Notes under the pieces: model-generated
The model's input: the letters and a program-made list of their open reading frames with translations, nothing else
The model's database searches: none
What the model was told of the DNA's origin: nothing
NCBI RefSeq assembly: GCF_012273515.2
Contig: NZ_CP050975.2
Location: forward strand, 7,750,001-7,814,000
Direction: 5' to 3'
Length of the DNA: 64,000 nt
From: Streptomyces sp. RPA4-2
GTDB lineage: Bacteria; Actinomycetota; Actinomycetes; Streptomycetales; Streptomycetaceae
Part shown: piece after piece, positions 36,327 to 45,468 of the stretch
How the letters are laid out: every line of letters begins with the position of its first letter
Position numbering within the stretch: position 1 is the stretch's first letter
Position numbers and translations under genes: made by a program

Positions 36327-37709
36327 TCAGGTGCCTACCCGTACGGAACCGAGCACACGGTCGGTGGCGTCGCTGTCGCTCTTCTGGCGGATCTGTACGT
36401 AGAGCTGCGGCTGTGCGGCGCCGCCCGCGGGGGTGAGCGACGCCTCCGTGAGCGAGCCGTGACCGCCCGGGCAGTCGCTCCAGGTCCTCACCAGCCCGTG
36501 CCAGTGCGCGCCGGTGTAGGTGCGGCTGCCGTCGTAGTGGCAGCCGGTGTGGGCGAGCGAGGCGACCTCGGCCCGTACGTCCCCGCGTTCGCTCAGACCG
36601 ACGAACACCCCGTCGACACCCGAGCCCAGGTCCTGCCACTTCGCCAGGTCGTCGGCGACGGCCAGCCCCGGTTCGCGGGTGTCCGACAGGCCCACGGTCC
36701 GCGGATTCCACCCGGAGTCGCGCAGCTGGCGGCCCCAGGCGCGCGGCACCTCCACCGTGAGCCGTCCCGAGGCGTCCGCGACCCGCACGGAACCGCCGGA
36801 GGACTGCCGGGTCACCAGGGCGGCGGTGACGCCGCCGGCGGCGACCACGACCGCGACGGCCACCGCGGCGATCACCGTCCTTCGACGGCGCCGGGCCGGT
36901 CGGGCGGCCGGAGCCGGCGTCACTGCGGCCAGCCGCTCCAGCTCCTCGGCCAGACCCAGCGCCGTGGGCCAGCGCCGCTCCCGGTCGGGTTCCATGGCAC
37001 GCAGCAAGGCCCGCTGGACGGCCGGCGCCAGGCCGGTACGGAGCCGGTCGGGACGTACAACCTTGCCGGGCGGCCCGGGTACCGTGCCCGTGACCAGGTG
37101 ATAGCCGAGGGCTCCCAGGCTGTACACGTCGGCCCGCGCGTCGATCCCCGACCCGGGCTGGGCCTGCTCCGGCGGGGTGTAGCCCGCGGAACCCGCGGCC
37201 ATCGTCAGCCCGGAGGCGTGTGCCAGGCTCTTGGCGAGACCGAGGTCCGCCAGCAGGACCCGCTCGCCCGCTCCGGGCGCCGTGCGCAGCAGCACGTTGG
37301 ACGGCTTGATGTCGCGGTGCACGATCCCGGCCTGGTGCAGCGCGGCCGCGCCGCGGGCCGCCAGGGCGGTCAGCCGCAGGGCCTCGGGCACCGGCAGCGG
37401 TTCACCGCCGACCCGGTCCGCGAGGGTGCCCCCGTCCGCGTACTCCATGACGAAGTAGGGTCTGCCGTCCGGGAGTTCACCGATGTCGTAGACCTGGACG
37501 ACCCGGTTCGAGTCGGCCTTGCGCAGCAGCCGGGCCTCGGCGAGGAAGCGCTCCCGGACATCCAGGTGGTCGACCCAGTTGTCGGACAGCACCTTCACGG
37601 CGACGACCGCGTCCAGTACCTCGTCGTGGGCGAGCCAGACCACGCCGAAGCCGCCGGCGCCCAGGCGCCGGTCCAGACGGTAGCGGCCGATCCGCTGCGG
37701 AGGGTGCAT
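36327..37709 (-). CDS. Membrane Ser/Thr protein kinase (PknB/Hanks type)
   Basis: The product has 460 residues. Kinase domain 8-262: Gly-rich loop LGAGGFGVVW (16-25), ATP-binding Lys39 in AVKV, catalytic loop HRDIKPSN (131-138), DLG (155-157) in place of DFG, and YTPPE as the APE-equivalent. An Arg-rich patch and a membrane helix (about 279-299) follow. The extracytoplasmic part (about 300-460) contains two Cys and no PASTA repeats, so the ligand is not peptidoglycan in the usual way. ATG 37709 is 46 bp from, and divergent to, the ECF sigma gene, which suggests a shared signalling circuit. Confidence 0.92.
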   Translation of the reverse strand: MHPPQRIGRYRLDRRLGAGGFGVVWLAHDEVLDAVVAVKVLSDNWVDHLDVRERFLAEARLLRKADSNRVVQVYDIGELPDGRPYFVMEYADGGTLADRVGGEPLPVPEALRLTALAARGAAALHQAGIVHRDIKPSNVLLRTAPGAGERVLLADLGLAKSLAHASGLTMAAGSAGYTPPEQAQPGSGIDARADVYSLGALGYHLVTGTVPGPPGKVVRPDRLRTGLAPAVQRALLRAMEPDRERRWPTALGLAEELERLAAVTPAPAARPARRRRRTVIAAVAVAVVVAAGGVTAALVTRQSSGGSVRVADASGRLTVEVPRAWGRQLRDSGWNPRTVGLSDTREPGLAVADDLAKWQDLGSGVDGVFVGLSERGDVRAEVASLAHTGCHYDGSRTYTGAHWHGLVRTWSDCPGGHGSLTEASLTPAGGAAQPQLYVQIRQKSDSDATDRVLGSVRVGT

Positions 37710-37755
37710 GCGACTATCATGCCTGGCCTCTGATCGGCACCGAGGGGAGCACCCA

Positions 37756-38307
37756 GTGCAGGACGCGGCGGGAACCGAGGAGCTCGCGCTGCGCGCGGCC
37801 GCGGGCGATCCGGACGCCCTGGATCTGCTGCTCCAGCGGCTGGGGCCGGAGGTCATGCGGCGCTGCGGGCGATTCCTGCCGTGCCGTGAGGACGCCGAGG
37901 AGGCGGCACAGGACGTCCTCCTCCAGGTGGCGCGGAAGATCACCGGCTTCGAGGGCCGCAGCCGCTTCAGCACCTGGCTCTACACGGTCGTCGCCAACTG
38001 CTCCCGCCAGAAGTACCGCGAGCTGAAGCGGCGGGCTGCCGAGCAGCCGGACGTCATCGACGCCTCACAACATGTCGACCCCCGCACCACGAGCGTCATC
38101 GCCGGTTCCCGCGTCGACCTCCTGGAGGCGCTGGAGCGGCTGGAGCGCGAACACCCGCACCTGGTGGCCCCGCTGGTCTACCGGGACATCTGCCAACTGG
38201 AATACGCCGAGGTCGCCGAACGGGTCGGCATCCCGCTCGGCACGCTCAAGTCCCGTCTGCACGAGGCCCGTAAGCAGATCAGGCCCTGGCTGGCCGACGC
38301 CTCGTGA
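37756..38307 (+). CDS. ECF RNA polymerase sigma factor
   Basis: The 183-residue protein has sigma region 2 (CREDAEEAAQDVLLQVARKI, then RSRFSTWLYTVVANCSR) and region 4 (YRDICQLEYAEVAERVGIPLGTLKSRLHEARKQIRPWL). I placed the start at GTG 37756 because GAGGGGAG precedes it; the longer frame from 37708 would begin inside the divergent promoter. There is no anti-sigma gene next to it. The divergent membrane kinase is the only candidate regulator nearby, which recalls kinase-controlled ECF groups. That link is inference from position. Confidence 0.92.
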   Translation: MQDAAGTEELALRAAAGDPDALDLLLQRLGPEVMRRCGRFLPCREDAEEAAQDVLLQVARKITGFEGRSRFSTWLYTVVANCSRQKYRELKRRAAEQPDVIDASQHVDPRTTSVIAGSRVDLLEALERLEREHPHLVAPLVYRDICQLEYAEVAERVGIPLGTLKSRLHEARKQIRPWLADAS

Positions 38308-38484
38308 CATCGCCGTACTTCCGCGACGTTGCCAACACTGTTTCAGTGAAGGGGAGTTGGCGCAGAAGGTGAGGCGGTCGCGGGCCGGGGGGCGGGTGTG
38401 CCCGTCGGCCCCCGCGCCGGACCGGTTCACGGGGTTCCGGGTCGCCCGGCGCGACCGGTGCCACGGGCCCTTAGGGTGGTCGGC

Positions 38485-38976
38485 GTGACGCAGAAGAGCA
38501 GCAGACCGGTCGCCGTGTTCGACCTCGACGGCACGCTCGCGGACAGCGCGCACCGACAGCGGTTCCTGGAGCGCACCCCGCGCGACTGGGACGCGTTCTT
38601 CGCGGCCGCGCCGCAGGATCCGCCGCTGGCCGAGGGCGTGGCCCTGGCGATGGAGAGCGCGCGGGAGTGCGATGTGGTCTACCTGACCGGCCGTCCCGAG
38701 CGCTGCCGCCGTGACACCGTCGCGTGGCTGGCCGCCCAGGGGCTGCCCGAGGGGCCGGTCTTGATGCGGCGCGACGACGACCGCAGGTCGGCCCGCCGTA
38801 CCAAGCCGGAGATCCTCCGCCGACTCGCCCGCGACCGTGAGATCCGTGTCCTCGTGGACGACGACGAACTCGTCTGCGACGAGGCCGAGCGGGCCGGTTT
38901 CACGGTCGTACGGGCGCGCTGGGCGACCGCGTCGGCGACCCTGAAGAACGCGCAGGAGCGCGAGGGGCGGACCTGA
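38485..38976 (+). CDS. HAD-superfamily phosphatase, polynucleotide-kinase 3'-phosphatase-like
   Basis: The product has 163 residues. The HAD nucleophile motif is AVFDLDGTLADS near the N-terminus. VVYLTGRPERCR supplies the second motif and LVDDDELVCDEAERAG the third. The small size, and the TGRPE plus RR.DD..R.. pattern, match HAD domains annotated like the 3'-phosphatase of T4 polynucleotide kinase. The substrate could be a nucleotide or RNA end. GTG 38485 was chosen from the domain start; the RBS is poor (GGTGG). Confidence 0.8.
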   Translation: MTQKSSRPVAVFDLDGTLADSAHRQRFLERTPRDWDAFFAAAPQDPPLAEGVALAMESARECDVVYLTGRPERCRRDTVAWLAAQGLPEGPVLMRRDDDRRSARRTKPEILRRLARDREIRVLVDDDELVCDEAERAGFTVVRARWATASATLKNAQEREGRT

Positions 38977-39203
38977 CCGGGCCGACGTGAGCGGGCCGAC
39001 CTGGGCGCCCGTCCGGGGCGACGCGAAGGCCGCCGGTCGGCCGTTCGGGGGTCGGGGGGTCCGCTCGCGATCCCGCTCCGGGGCGGGGAGCGAGTGGTGG
39101 CCGGAGTGACGGGTCCGTGCCGCATGTCCATGGGGTCCGGCGCGCGACTCCGCGGCGGATCGCGCCGGCCCGCGGCGGATCGGCGTACGGCCCGGCGGGG
39201 GAG

Positions 39204-39236
39204 CGGTATGTGGCCCCGGGGCGGGGCCACATACCG
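39204..39236. terminator. Bidirectional hairpin terminator
   Basis: A perfect 14-bp stem CGGTATGTGGCCCC/GGGGCCACATACCG with a 5-base loop lies between the HAD gene and the converging dodecin gene. Confidence 0.8.
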
Positions 39237-39258
39237 GGAAAAGCGGCGCCCGGTGGCG

Positions 39259-39474
39259 TCAGGCGCCGTCCTCCAGACGGAAGCCGACCTTCAGACCCAC
39301 CTGGTAGTGCTCGACCTCCCCGTCCACGATCTGACCCCTGACCTGGGTGATCTCGAACCAGTCCAGGTTGCGCACGGTCTGCGAGGCGCGGGCGATCCCA
39401 TTGCGGACGGCCTGGTCGATCCCCTCGGGCGAGGTGCCGACGATCTCGGTGACCCGGTACGTGTGGTCGGTCAT
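39259..39474 (-). CDS. Dodecin
   Basis: The 71-residue protein spans the whole family length: TYRVTEIVGTSPEGIDQAV, NLDWFEITQVRGQI and HYQVGLKVGFRLE. The Trp in LDWFEI is the residue that stacks on bound flavin in dodecins. Dodecins form hollow dodecamers that store or buffer FMN/FAD (or CoA). GAGAGGAG precedes ATG 39474. The gene stands alone and ends at the hairpin at 39204-39236. Several flavoenzymes lie in the window, but no direct link is seen. Confidence 0.95.
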   Translation of the reverse strand: MTDHTYRVTEIVGTSPEGIDQAVRNGIARASQTVRNLDWFEITQVRGQIVDGEVEHYQVGLKVGFRLEDGA

Positions 39475-39589
39475 GCGGGTGCTCCTCTCCGCCGTGGCGG
39501 GTGTGCCACGCGTCATTCCACGGTGCCTCACAGCGCCGCGGTACGCGAGATGTCGGCGGTGTCCTGACCGGCCGCCCTTGACGGGCCTG

Positions 39590-39605
39590 ATTGGTCCATA
39601 CCAAA
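39590..39605. promoter_or_regulatory. DasR-like (GntR family) operator
   Basis: TTGGTCCATACCAA (39591-39604) is palindromic in its outer five bases. Its core TGGTCCATACCA matches 10 of 12 positions of the DasR site TGGTCTAGACCA. It is 86 bp upstream of the sugar-binding lipoprotein start. Confidence 0.6.
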
Positions 39606-39690
39606 ATCAGAACACCCGTACGAGCGCTGAGCTCGTCCCCCACGCCGGGTTCCCTTTCCGCTGTCCGCAAGACAGAACAGGATCCCCCTC

Positions 39691-40950
39691 GTGACGCGTC
39701 GTCTGCTCGCCCTCGCCTGTGTGACCGCCTCCCTGCTGACCGCCTGCGGAGCTCTGCCGGGGGAAGGCGGTGGACGGCACACCGTGACGGTGTGGCTGAT
39801 GAAGGACAGCGCGTCCGAGGAGTTCCTCAAGCGGTTCACCGAGGACTTCGAACGGACCCACCGGGACATCGCCCTGGACATCCGCATCCAGCAGTGGACC
39901 GGGATCGTGCAGAAGGTCCAGGGGGCGCTGGGGGGTGAGGGAGGCAGCGGGCCGGACGTCATCGAGGTGGGCAACACCCAGGTGGCGCAGTACGTGGACA
40001 GGGGCGGCCTGAGCGACCTGACGCTCGAGTCGGTGCGCGACTGGGGCATGGACGACTGGCTCCCGGGCCTCGCCCAGCCGGGCCGGTTCAGCACCCGCCA
40101 GTACGGCATCCCCTGGTACGCGGCGAACCGCGTCGTCATCTACCGCAAGGACCTCTTCGACCGGGCCGGGATCAAGAAGCCGCCGAAGACCCGCGATCAG
40201 TGGATCGAGGACACGGGACGGCTCAACTCGGCCGGAAACCAGGGGATCTACCTGGCCGGGCAGGACTGGTATACCTTCGCCGGGTTCGTCTGGGACGAGG
40301 GCGGAGAGCTCGCGACGGAGTCCGGCGGAACCTGGGAGGGCTCCCTGGGGACGCCCGCGGCCCTGCGCGCCATGGACTTCTACCGGCGGCTCCAGGCGCT
40401 CGGCTCCGGGCCCGCCGACGCCGACGAGGAACACCCGCCGCAGGCCGGGGTGTTCGCCGGTGGCCACGTGGCACAGATCGTGGCCGTACCCGGGCTCGCC
40501 CAGGCGATCGTGGAGCAGAACCCGGCACTGCGGAAGAAACTCGGGTTCTTCCCCGTCCCCGGCAGGACGGCCGCCGAGCCCGGCGCCGTCTTCACCGGCG
40601 GCTCCGACCTCGTGGAGCCCAAGAACACCGACGACCGGCGGGCGGCCACGGCCGTCGTCTCGGCCCTCGTCGGCGCCAAGTGGCAGACCCGACTGGCCCG
40701 GACGATGAACTACGTGCCCAACAAGACCACTCTCGCGGGCGCGGTGGCCGGCGAGGAGGGCGCCGCGGCCATGGCGGTGGGCGCCGCGCGCGGCCGGGCG
40801 ACCCCCGCCTCGCCCCGGTGGGCCGCCGTCGAGGCCGACAACCCGATCAAGTCCTATATGACCAAGGTCCTGACCGGTGCCGACCCCGCGACCGAGGCCG
40901 GGCGCGCCTCCCGGCTGATCACGGAACGGCTGGCGGAGACCGGGGGATGA
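39691..40950 (+). CDS. Sugar ABC transporter solute-binding lipoprotein, orphan
   Basis: The product has 419 residues. The lipobox LLTAC puts the lipidated Cys at 19. The mature part is a family 1 extracellular solute-binding protein: VTVWLMKDSASEEFLKRFTEDF, GPDVIEVGNTQVAQYV, YGIPWYAANRVVIYRKDLF and NPIKSYMTKVLTGA. It would capture an oligosaccharide outside the membrane. No permease or ATPase gene is beside it, so it must share a transporter encoded elsewhere, perhaps with the multipurpose ATPase MsiK. A DasR-like palindrome upstream suggests control by an amino-sugar or cello-oligosaccharide circuit. AGGA precedes GTG 39691. Confidence 0.92.
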   Translation: MTRRLLALACVTASLLTACGALPGEGGGRHTVTVWLMKDSASEEFLKRFTEDFERTHRDIALDIRIQQWTGIVQKVQGALGGEGGSGPDVIEVGNTQVAQYVDRGGLSDLTLESVRDWGMDDWLPGLAQPGRFSTRQYGIPWYAANRVVIYRKDLFDRAGIKKPPKTRDQWIEDTGRLNSAGNQGIYLAGQDWYTFAGFVWDEGGELATESGGTWEGSLGTPAALRAMDFYRRLQALGSGPADADEEHPPQAGVFAGGHVAQIVAVPGLAQAIVEQNPALRKKLGFFPVPGRTAAEPGAVFTGGSDLVEPKNTDDRRAATAVVSALVGAKWQTRLARTMNYVPNKTTLAGAVAGEEGAAAMAVGAARGRATPASPRWAAVEADNPIKSYMTKVLTGADPATEAGRASRLITERLAETGG

Positions 40951-40977
40951 GTCCCGGGCCGCCGTCCCCCGGGGGTG

Positions 40978-42285
40978 TCACCGGAGGAAGCCCGTGTAGT
41001 TCTGCTGCTCGATCTGGCTGTTGATCTGCTTCACGGTCTCCAGGCCCACGCTCACGATGATCAGAATGCTCGTACCGGTGAGCTGGTTGGCGCCGCCGAA
41101 GCTCGCGAACGCGACGGTGGGGACGAGGGCGATCAGGCCCAGATAGAGGGCGCCCGGCCAGGTGAGTCTGTTGAGGACGTAGCCCAGGTACTCGGCCGTG
41201 GGCCGGCCGGCCCGCAGGCCGGGGATGAACCCGCCGCTCTGTTTGATGTTCCCCGCCACCTCCTCCGGATTGAACGTGATCGCCACATAGAAGAAGGCGA
41301 AGAACACGATCAGGAGGAAATACGCGAGGACGTAGTACGGATGGTTTCCCCGGACGAAGTTCTGTGTGACCCAGGTGGCCCAGCCCGCGTGCGAGTTGGA
41401 GAACTGTGCGATCAGCGCGGGAATATAGAGGAGCGACGAGGCGAAGATGACCGGAACCACGCCGGCCTGGTTGACCTTCAGCGGGATGTAGGTCGCCGTT
41501 CCTCCGTACGACTTACGGCCGATCATCCGTTTCGCGTACTGCACCGGAATACGGCGCTGCGCCTGTTCCACGAAGACGACCAGGGCCACCATCGCGAACC
41601 CGACGAGAATGACGACGCCGAAGCCGAGCCACCCGTCGGCGATCTGCCCCTCCTGTTTGACGGTCCACAACGCGCCGGGGAACGTGGAGGCGATGGAGAT
41701 GAAGATGAGCATCGACATTCCGTTGCCGATACCGCGTTCGGTGACGAGCTCTCCGAGCCACATCACGCAGGCCGTCCCCGCGGTGATCGTGAGCACCATC
41801 ACCAGCGTGGTGAGGATCGAATGGTCCGGGACGATGCCCGCGGCGGTCGGGCAGCTGGGGAACAGCGCACCACTGCGGGCGGTCGCGACCAGGCCCGTAC
41901 CCTGCAGGACGGCGAGGGCCACCGTCAGGTAGCGGGTGTACTGGGTGATCTTCCCCTGCCCGGCGGCGCCCTCCTTCTTCAGCGCCTCCAGTTTCGGGAT
42001 GACCACCGTCAGCAGTTGCAGAATGATGCTCGCCGTGATGTACGGCAGAATTCCCAGCGCGAACACGGTGATCTGGAGCAGCGCGCCGCCACTGAACAGG
42101 TTGACCAGACCCAGCAGGCCGCCGCTCTTCGTCGCCGCGTCCACGCACGCCTGGACGTCCCGATAGTTCACACCGGGGAGCGGCACATGCGACCCCACGC
42201 GGTAGAGCACGATGATGCCGAGCGTGAACAACAGCTTCTTGCGCAGGTCCGGGGTTCTGAAGACCTTGGCGAATGCGCTCAGCAA
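40978..42285 (-). CDS. secY: Preprotein translocase subunit SecY, paralogue outside the ribosomal operon
   Basis: The 435-residue protein has ten membrane helices with the full SecY pattern: RKKLLFTLGIIVLYRVGSHV, the plug region GLVNLFSGGALLQITVFALG, and the cytoplasmic loop RRIPVQYAKRMIGRKSYGG, which contacts SecA and ribosomes. It starts at TTG 42285 (LLSAFAKVFRTPD) after GGAGGAA. In Streptomyces the essential secY sits between rplO and adk. Here there are no ribosomal genes, so this is a second SecY. No accessory SecA2 or glycosyltransferases are adjacent. It is close enough in sequence to the housekeeping type to be a recent actinobacterial duplicate that might swap in under some condition. 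Confidence 0.93.
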   Translation of the reverse strand: MLSAFAKVFRTPDLRKKLLFTLGIIVLYRVGSHVPLPGVNYRDVQACVDAATKSGGLLGLVNLFSGGALLQITVFALGILPYITASIILQLLTVVIPKLEALKKEGAAGQGKITQYTRYLTVALAVLQGTGLVATARSGALFPSCPTAAGIVPDHSILTTLVMVLTITAGTACVMWLGELVTERGIGNGMSMLIFISIASTFPGALWTVKQEGQIADGWLGFGVVILVGFAMVALVVFVEQAQRRIPVQYAKRMIGRKSYGGTATYIPLKVNQAGVVPVIFASSLLYIPALIAQFSNSHAGWATWVTQNFVRGNHPYYVLAYFLLIVFFAFFYVAITFNPEEVAGNIKQSGGFIPGLRAGRPTAEYLGYVLNRLTWPGALYLGLIALVPTVAFASFGGANQLTGTSILIIVSVGLETVKQINSQIEQQNYTGFLR

Positions 42286-42701
42286 GGGTTCCTCCTTCGC
42301 CCCCGCGCCAGCACGCCAGAGGTGAACAGAAGCAGATTTTCCGAGCTCGGGAACACGCTCAGGAACGCGACGCGAAGTAATGCCTCGCGAAGTAGGGAAA
42401 TTCAAGCACCATCATCGAATGGGACATCAGGGTCGGCAACCGGAAAGGCACGGGAGGACACCACCGGCGGCGTGCTGGTGTTTCCGTCAGCCGGCGAGGC
42501 CGAGGTTGTGGAGTCGGGCGATGCCTGCCGACGAGTGCGAAGGCGATCCGTCCGGTGGGTCGGCGGGTCTTGGCACAGGTCCTCGGAACGAGACGGGTTC
42601 CCCCGGGCGGCTCTCTCTCGGCCGCGGCTGGCGTCCCGGCTCAGCCCCGCTTGCGCCTGTGGTCGGGAAGGGCGCCTGACCTTCCTGTTCTTCTGCACCC
42701 G
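42286..42701. other. Intergenic region upstream of secY paralogue
   Basis: A 416-bp gap between two minus-strand genes. The part next to secY is less GC-rich and should hold its promoter. A direct repeat GCGAAGTA occurs near 42371 and 42388. I found no supported gene; short ORFs on either strand have skewed composition. Confidence 0.4.
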
Positions 42702-45386
42702 TCAGGGCGTGAGCAGGTTGGCGAGTTCTGTTCGGGAGCTGATGCCGAGCTTGGGGAACGCGCGGTAGAGGTGGTGGGCGACGGTGCGTGGGCTCAGGAA
42801 CAGGTGCGTGGCGATTTCGCGGTTGGTGGCGCCGGTGGCCGCGAGGCGGACGACTTCGCGCTCCTGGGCGCTCAGGCGGGTCAGGGGGGAGTCGGTGGCG
42901 TCGGACGGGTCGTGGGTTTCACCCGCTGCCTGGAGTTCCGTGCGAGCGCGGTGGGCCCAAGGCCGGGCGTTCAGCTGATCGAAGTTTTTCAGTGCGGTGC
43001 GCAGTTGGTCACGGGCGTCGATGTTGCGGCGCGAGCGGCGCAGCCACTCGCCGTAGAGGAGGTGGGTGCGTGCCCGATCGAAGTCGTTGCTGTCGGTGTG
43101 CAGGTCCAAGGCGGCCAGATAGTGCTGCTCGGCCTGTGTGTCCGGGCTGGTCAGGGCCGCGCAGCGGTGCGCTTGGGCAGTGAAGTGGAGCTGTCCGAGG
43201 TCGGCCGCCCATGTCATGAGCTGGTCCGCGGGTGCCCGCGCCCCTTCCGGATGTCCGGCGCGTACGGCCGCCTCGATCAGATCCGGCAACAGGTGCCGGG
43301 CCAGGAAGGGGTGGCCCGCCGCCTGCCGGGCCGCCTCCAGATGGCGCAGCGCGTCCTGCGCCCGCCCGAGGCCGAGGTCGAGCAGCCCCAGCGCCCACAG
43401 CGACTCCGCCGCGCCCCGTCCGACCGAGCGCGGGCGGGTGTACTCCAGTGCCTGTTCGGCCATTTCCCGGGTCTGCGCCTCCTCTCCTTGGACGGCGGCC
43501 AGCACCGCCAACAGGGCGCGCAGATGGGCTGCTCGGTGGTCCAGGTCGTAGCCGTCGGCCAGCCGGAGCGCTTCGGCGGCGTGTGCGTGCGCGTCGTCGA
43601 GCCGGCCCAGCGTCAGCTCCACCTGGGCGCGCAGATGCAGCGTGGTGGGCAGCCATCCACCGATGCCCTGCTCGCGGCAGTGGGCGACCGCCGCGGCGGC
43701 CAGTTCGTGCGCGGTCGCGTGATCGGCCATCAGGTGGCAGTAGATCGCGGTCACCAACTGGTCCATGAGCCCGACGTCGGCCAGGCGTCCGGCCCGTACG
43801 AGAGTGTCCAGGGCGCGTCGCGCGCCGGGCAGATCGCCCGCCAAGAGGTGGGCGGGCAGGGCCAGGATCGGCAGATGGGGTGCGCGGACGCCGATCTCCA
43901 CCATGAGGGGTGCGTCGCCGGCGCAGAAGGCCGCGTGGACGGCGTCGGTCAGCAGCGGCGCGAGCTTGTCGGGGCGGTCGGCCGAGATCGTGTCCGCGCA
44001 GTCGGCCAGGATCCGGGCGGCCCGGCGCGGGCTGCCGTAGCCGAGCTCGACCACGGAGCGTACCCGGGCGAAGTCCGCCGCCATCCCCGGGTCCCGCAAC
44101 GGCAGTGGCACCTGGTCGGTGAGAGCGCGGCACCGTTCGTCCTGGCCTGCCTCGCTCGCCTTCTGCGCGGCGGTGATCAGGCGGCGGGCGTGCCGGTGCG
44201 GATCGGCGGTCAGACGGGCGGCCCGCTCGTACGCCGCGGACGCGGACGCCATCGCCTGCCTGCTTCCGGCCCACTCGGCGACCCGTTCCAACTCCGCGGC
44301 GACCTCTTCGTCCGGGCCGGTCGTCGCGGCGGCCAGGTGCCAGGCGCGCCGGTGCGCGTGCTGGGCGCCGTCCAGGTCCGCCGCCAACGCCCGGTGTGCC
44401 GCGATCCGCCAGGCCAGCGGGGCCTGTTGGTAGGCGGCGAACCGGATGAGGGGGTGCCGGAAACGCAGCTTCTGCGCGGAGACGAAGACCAGTCCGGCAC
44501 GCTCGGCGGGCTCCAGATCCCTGACTTCCCCGTCGAGCCGGCCCGCGGCTGCCAGCACGGTGGGAAGGTCCCCGGTGTCGTCGGCCGCGGCCACCGCGAG
44601 CGTGCGCTGGGTCGCGTCGGGAAGCCGGCTGATCTGCTGTGCGAACCCTTCCTGGAGCTGATGGGGCAGCTCGGGCCGCGCCTCGGCCGGGGCCAGCGGA
44701 CCCAGCTGTCCACCGCGCTGCGCCGGGGTCAGCGCGGCGGCCAACTCCCGCAGTGCCAGCGGGTTTCCCTGCGCCTGGTCGAGGATGTGCTCGGCGACCG
44801 GGGGAGCGAGGCCGGGCAGCAGCGCCACGGCCGCCCGTCGGTCGATGCCGGTGACGTGTACGCGCGGCAGCGCCCTCGATCCGCCCTCCGGCGAGGTGCC
44901 GCGGGTGGCGAAGAGCATGACGATGCCTTCGTCCCGCAGCCGCCGGGCGGCAAAGGTCAGTGCGTCCGCGGACGGCCGGTCGAGCCATTGCAGGTCGTCG
45001 GCCAGGCACAGCAGGGGGTCGTCCGTGGCCGCCTCGGACAGCAGCGACAGTGTGGCGAGCCCCAGGGTGAGACGGTCCCGTACGGGCTCGTCGCTCAGGC
45101 CGAAGACGGCGCGCAGAGCCCCGGCCTGCGGTCCCGGCAGCCGGTCGAGTAGATGGAGCACCGGCAGGAAGAGTTGATGGAGCCCTCCGAAAGCGAGCTC
45201 CATCTCCGACTCGATGCCCTCGACCCGCAGCACGCGCATGCCGTCCGCGTGGGCGGCCGCATGCTCAAGGAGAGTGGTCTTGCCGATGCCGGCCTCGCCG
45301 TGCAGCAGCAGTGAACTGCCCACCCCGCGCCGCGAGTTGGTGAGCATCCGCTCAATGTGGCGTCGTTCTTCCGCGCGCCCCTGCAC
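42702..45386 (-). CDS. Large ATP-binding LuxR-family regulator (LAL), second copy
   Basis: The 894-residue protein has Walker A GEAGIGKT (about 30-37) and Walker B-like LLCLADDLQWLD, a long helical middle, and a C-terminal LuxR helix-turn-helix (LTRLSAQEREVVRLAATGATN, split here only by my quotation). It has the same architecture as the regulator at 10303, including the FLSPRTVAHHLYRAFPKLGI recognition region, but is clearly divergent in the ATPase part. GAGGGGGAG precedes GTG 45386. It lies 82 bp after the YciI-like gene on the same strand, so it may be the last gene of that cluster or its regulator. Confidence 0.9.
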   Translation of the reverse strand: MQGRAEERRHIERMLTNSRRGVGSSLLLHGEAGIGKTTLLEHAAAHADGMRVLRVEGIESEMELAFGGLHQLFLPVLHLLDRLPGPQAGALRAVFGLSDEPVRDRLTLGLATLSLLSEAATDDPLLCLADDLQWLDRPSADALTFAARRLRDEGIVMLFATRGTSPEGGSRALPRVHVTGIDRRAAVALLPGLAPPVAEHILDQAQGNPLALRELAAALTPAQRGGQLGPLAPAEARPELPHQLQEGFAQQISRLPDATQRTLAVAAADDTGDLPTVLAAAGRLDGEVRDLEPAERAGLVFVSAQKLRFRHPLIRFAAYQQAPLAWRIAAHRALAADLDGAQHAHRRAWHLAAATTGPDEEVAAELERVAEWAGSRQAMASASAAYERAARLTADPHRHARRLITAAQKASEAGQDERCRALTDQVPLPLRDPGMAADFARVRSVVELGYGSPRRAARILADCADTISADRPDKLAPLLTDAVHAAFCAGDAPLMVEIGVRAPHLPILALPAHLLAGDLPGARRALDTLVRAGRLADVGLMDQLVTAIYCHLMADHATAHELAAAAVAHCREQGIGGWLPTTLHLRAQVELTLGRLDDAHAHAAEALRLADGYDLDHRAAHLRALLAVLAAVQGEEAQTREMAEQALEYTRPRSVGRGAAESLWALGLLDLGLGRAQDALRHLEAARQAAGHPFLARHLLPDLIEAAVRAGHPEGARAPADQLMTWAADLGQLHFTAQAHRCAALTSPDTQAEQHYLAALDLHTDSNDFDRARTHLLYGEWLRRSRRNIDARDQLRTALKNFDQLNARPWAHRARTELQAAGETHDPSDATDSPLTRLSAQEREVVRLAATGATNREIATHLFLSPRTVAHHLYRAFPKLGISSRTELANLLTP

Positions 45387-45468
45387 CGTCCGCTCCCCCT
45401 CGCCGGCAACCGAGCATCATGATCGACACTGTACGTCGGGGGAGGGGCGATGCCGCAACGGACCGTTC

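Noticed and set aside
37708-37755. Earlier start of the ECF sigma gene
   Set aside because: It would overlap the divergent kinase start and lacks an RBS.
42402-42698. Short ORFs and a possible transposase remnant upstream of secY
   Set aside because: A fragment reading SSAGIARLHNLGLAG on the minus strand looked like a protein end, but there is no longer match, no inverted repeats and no start.
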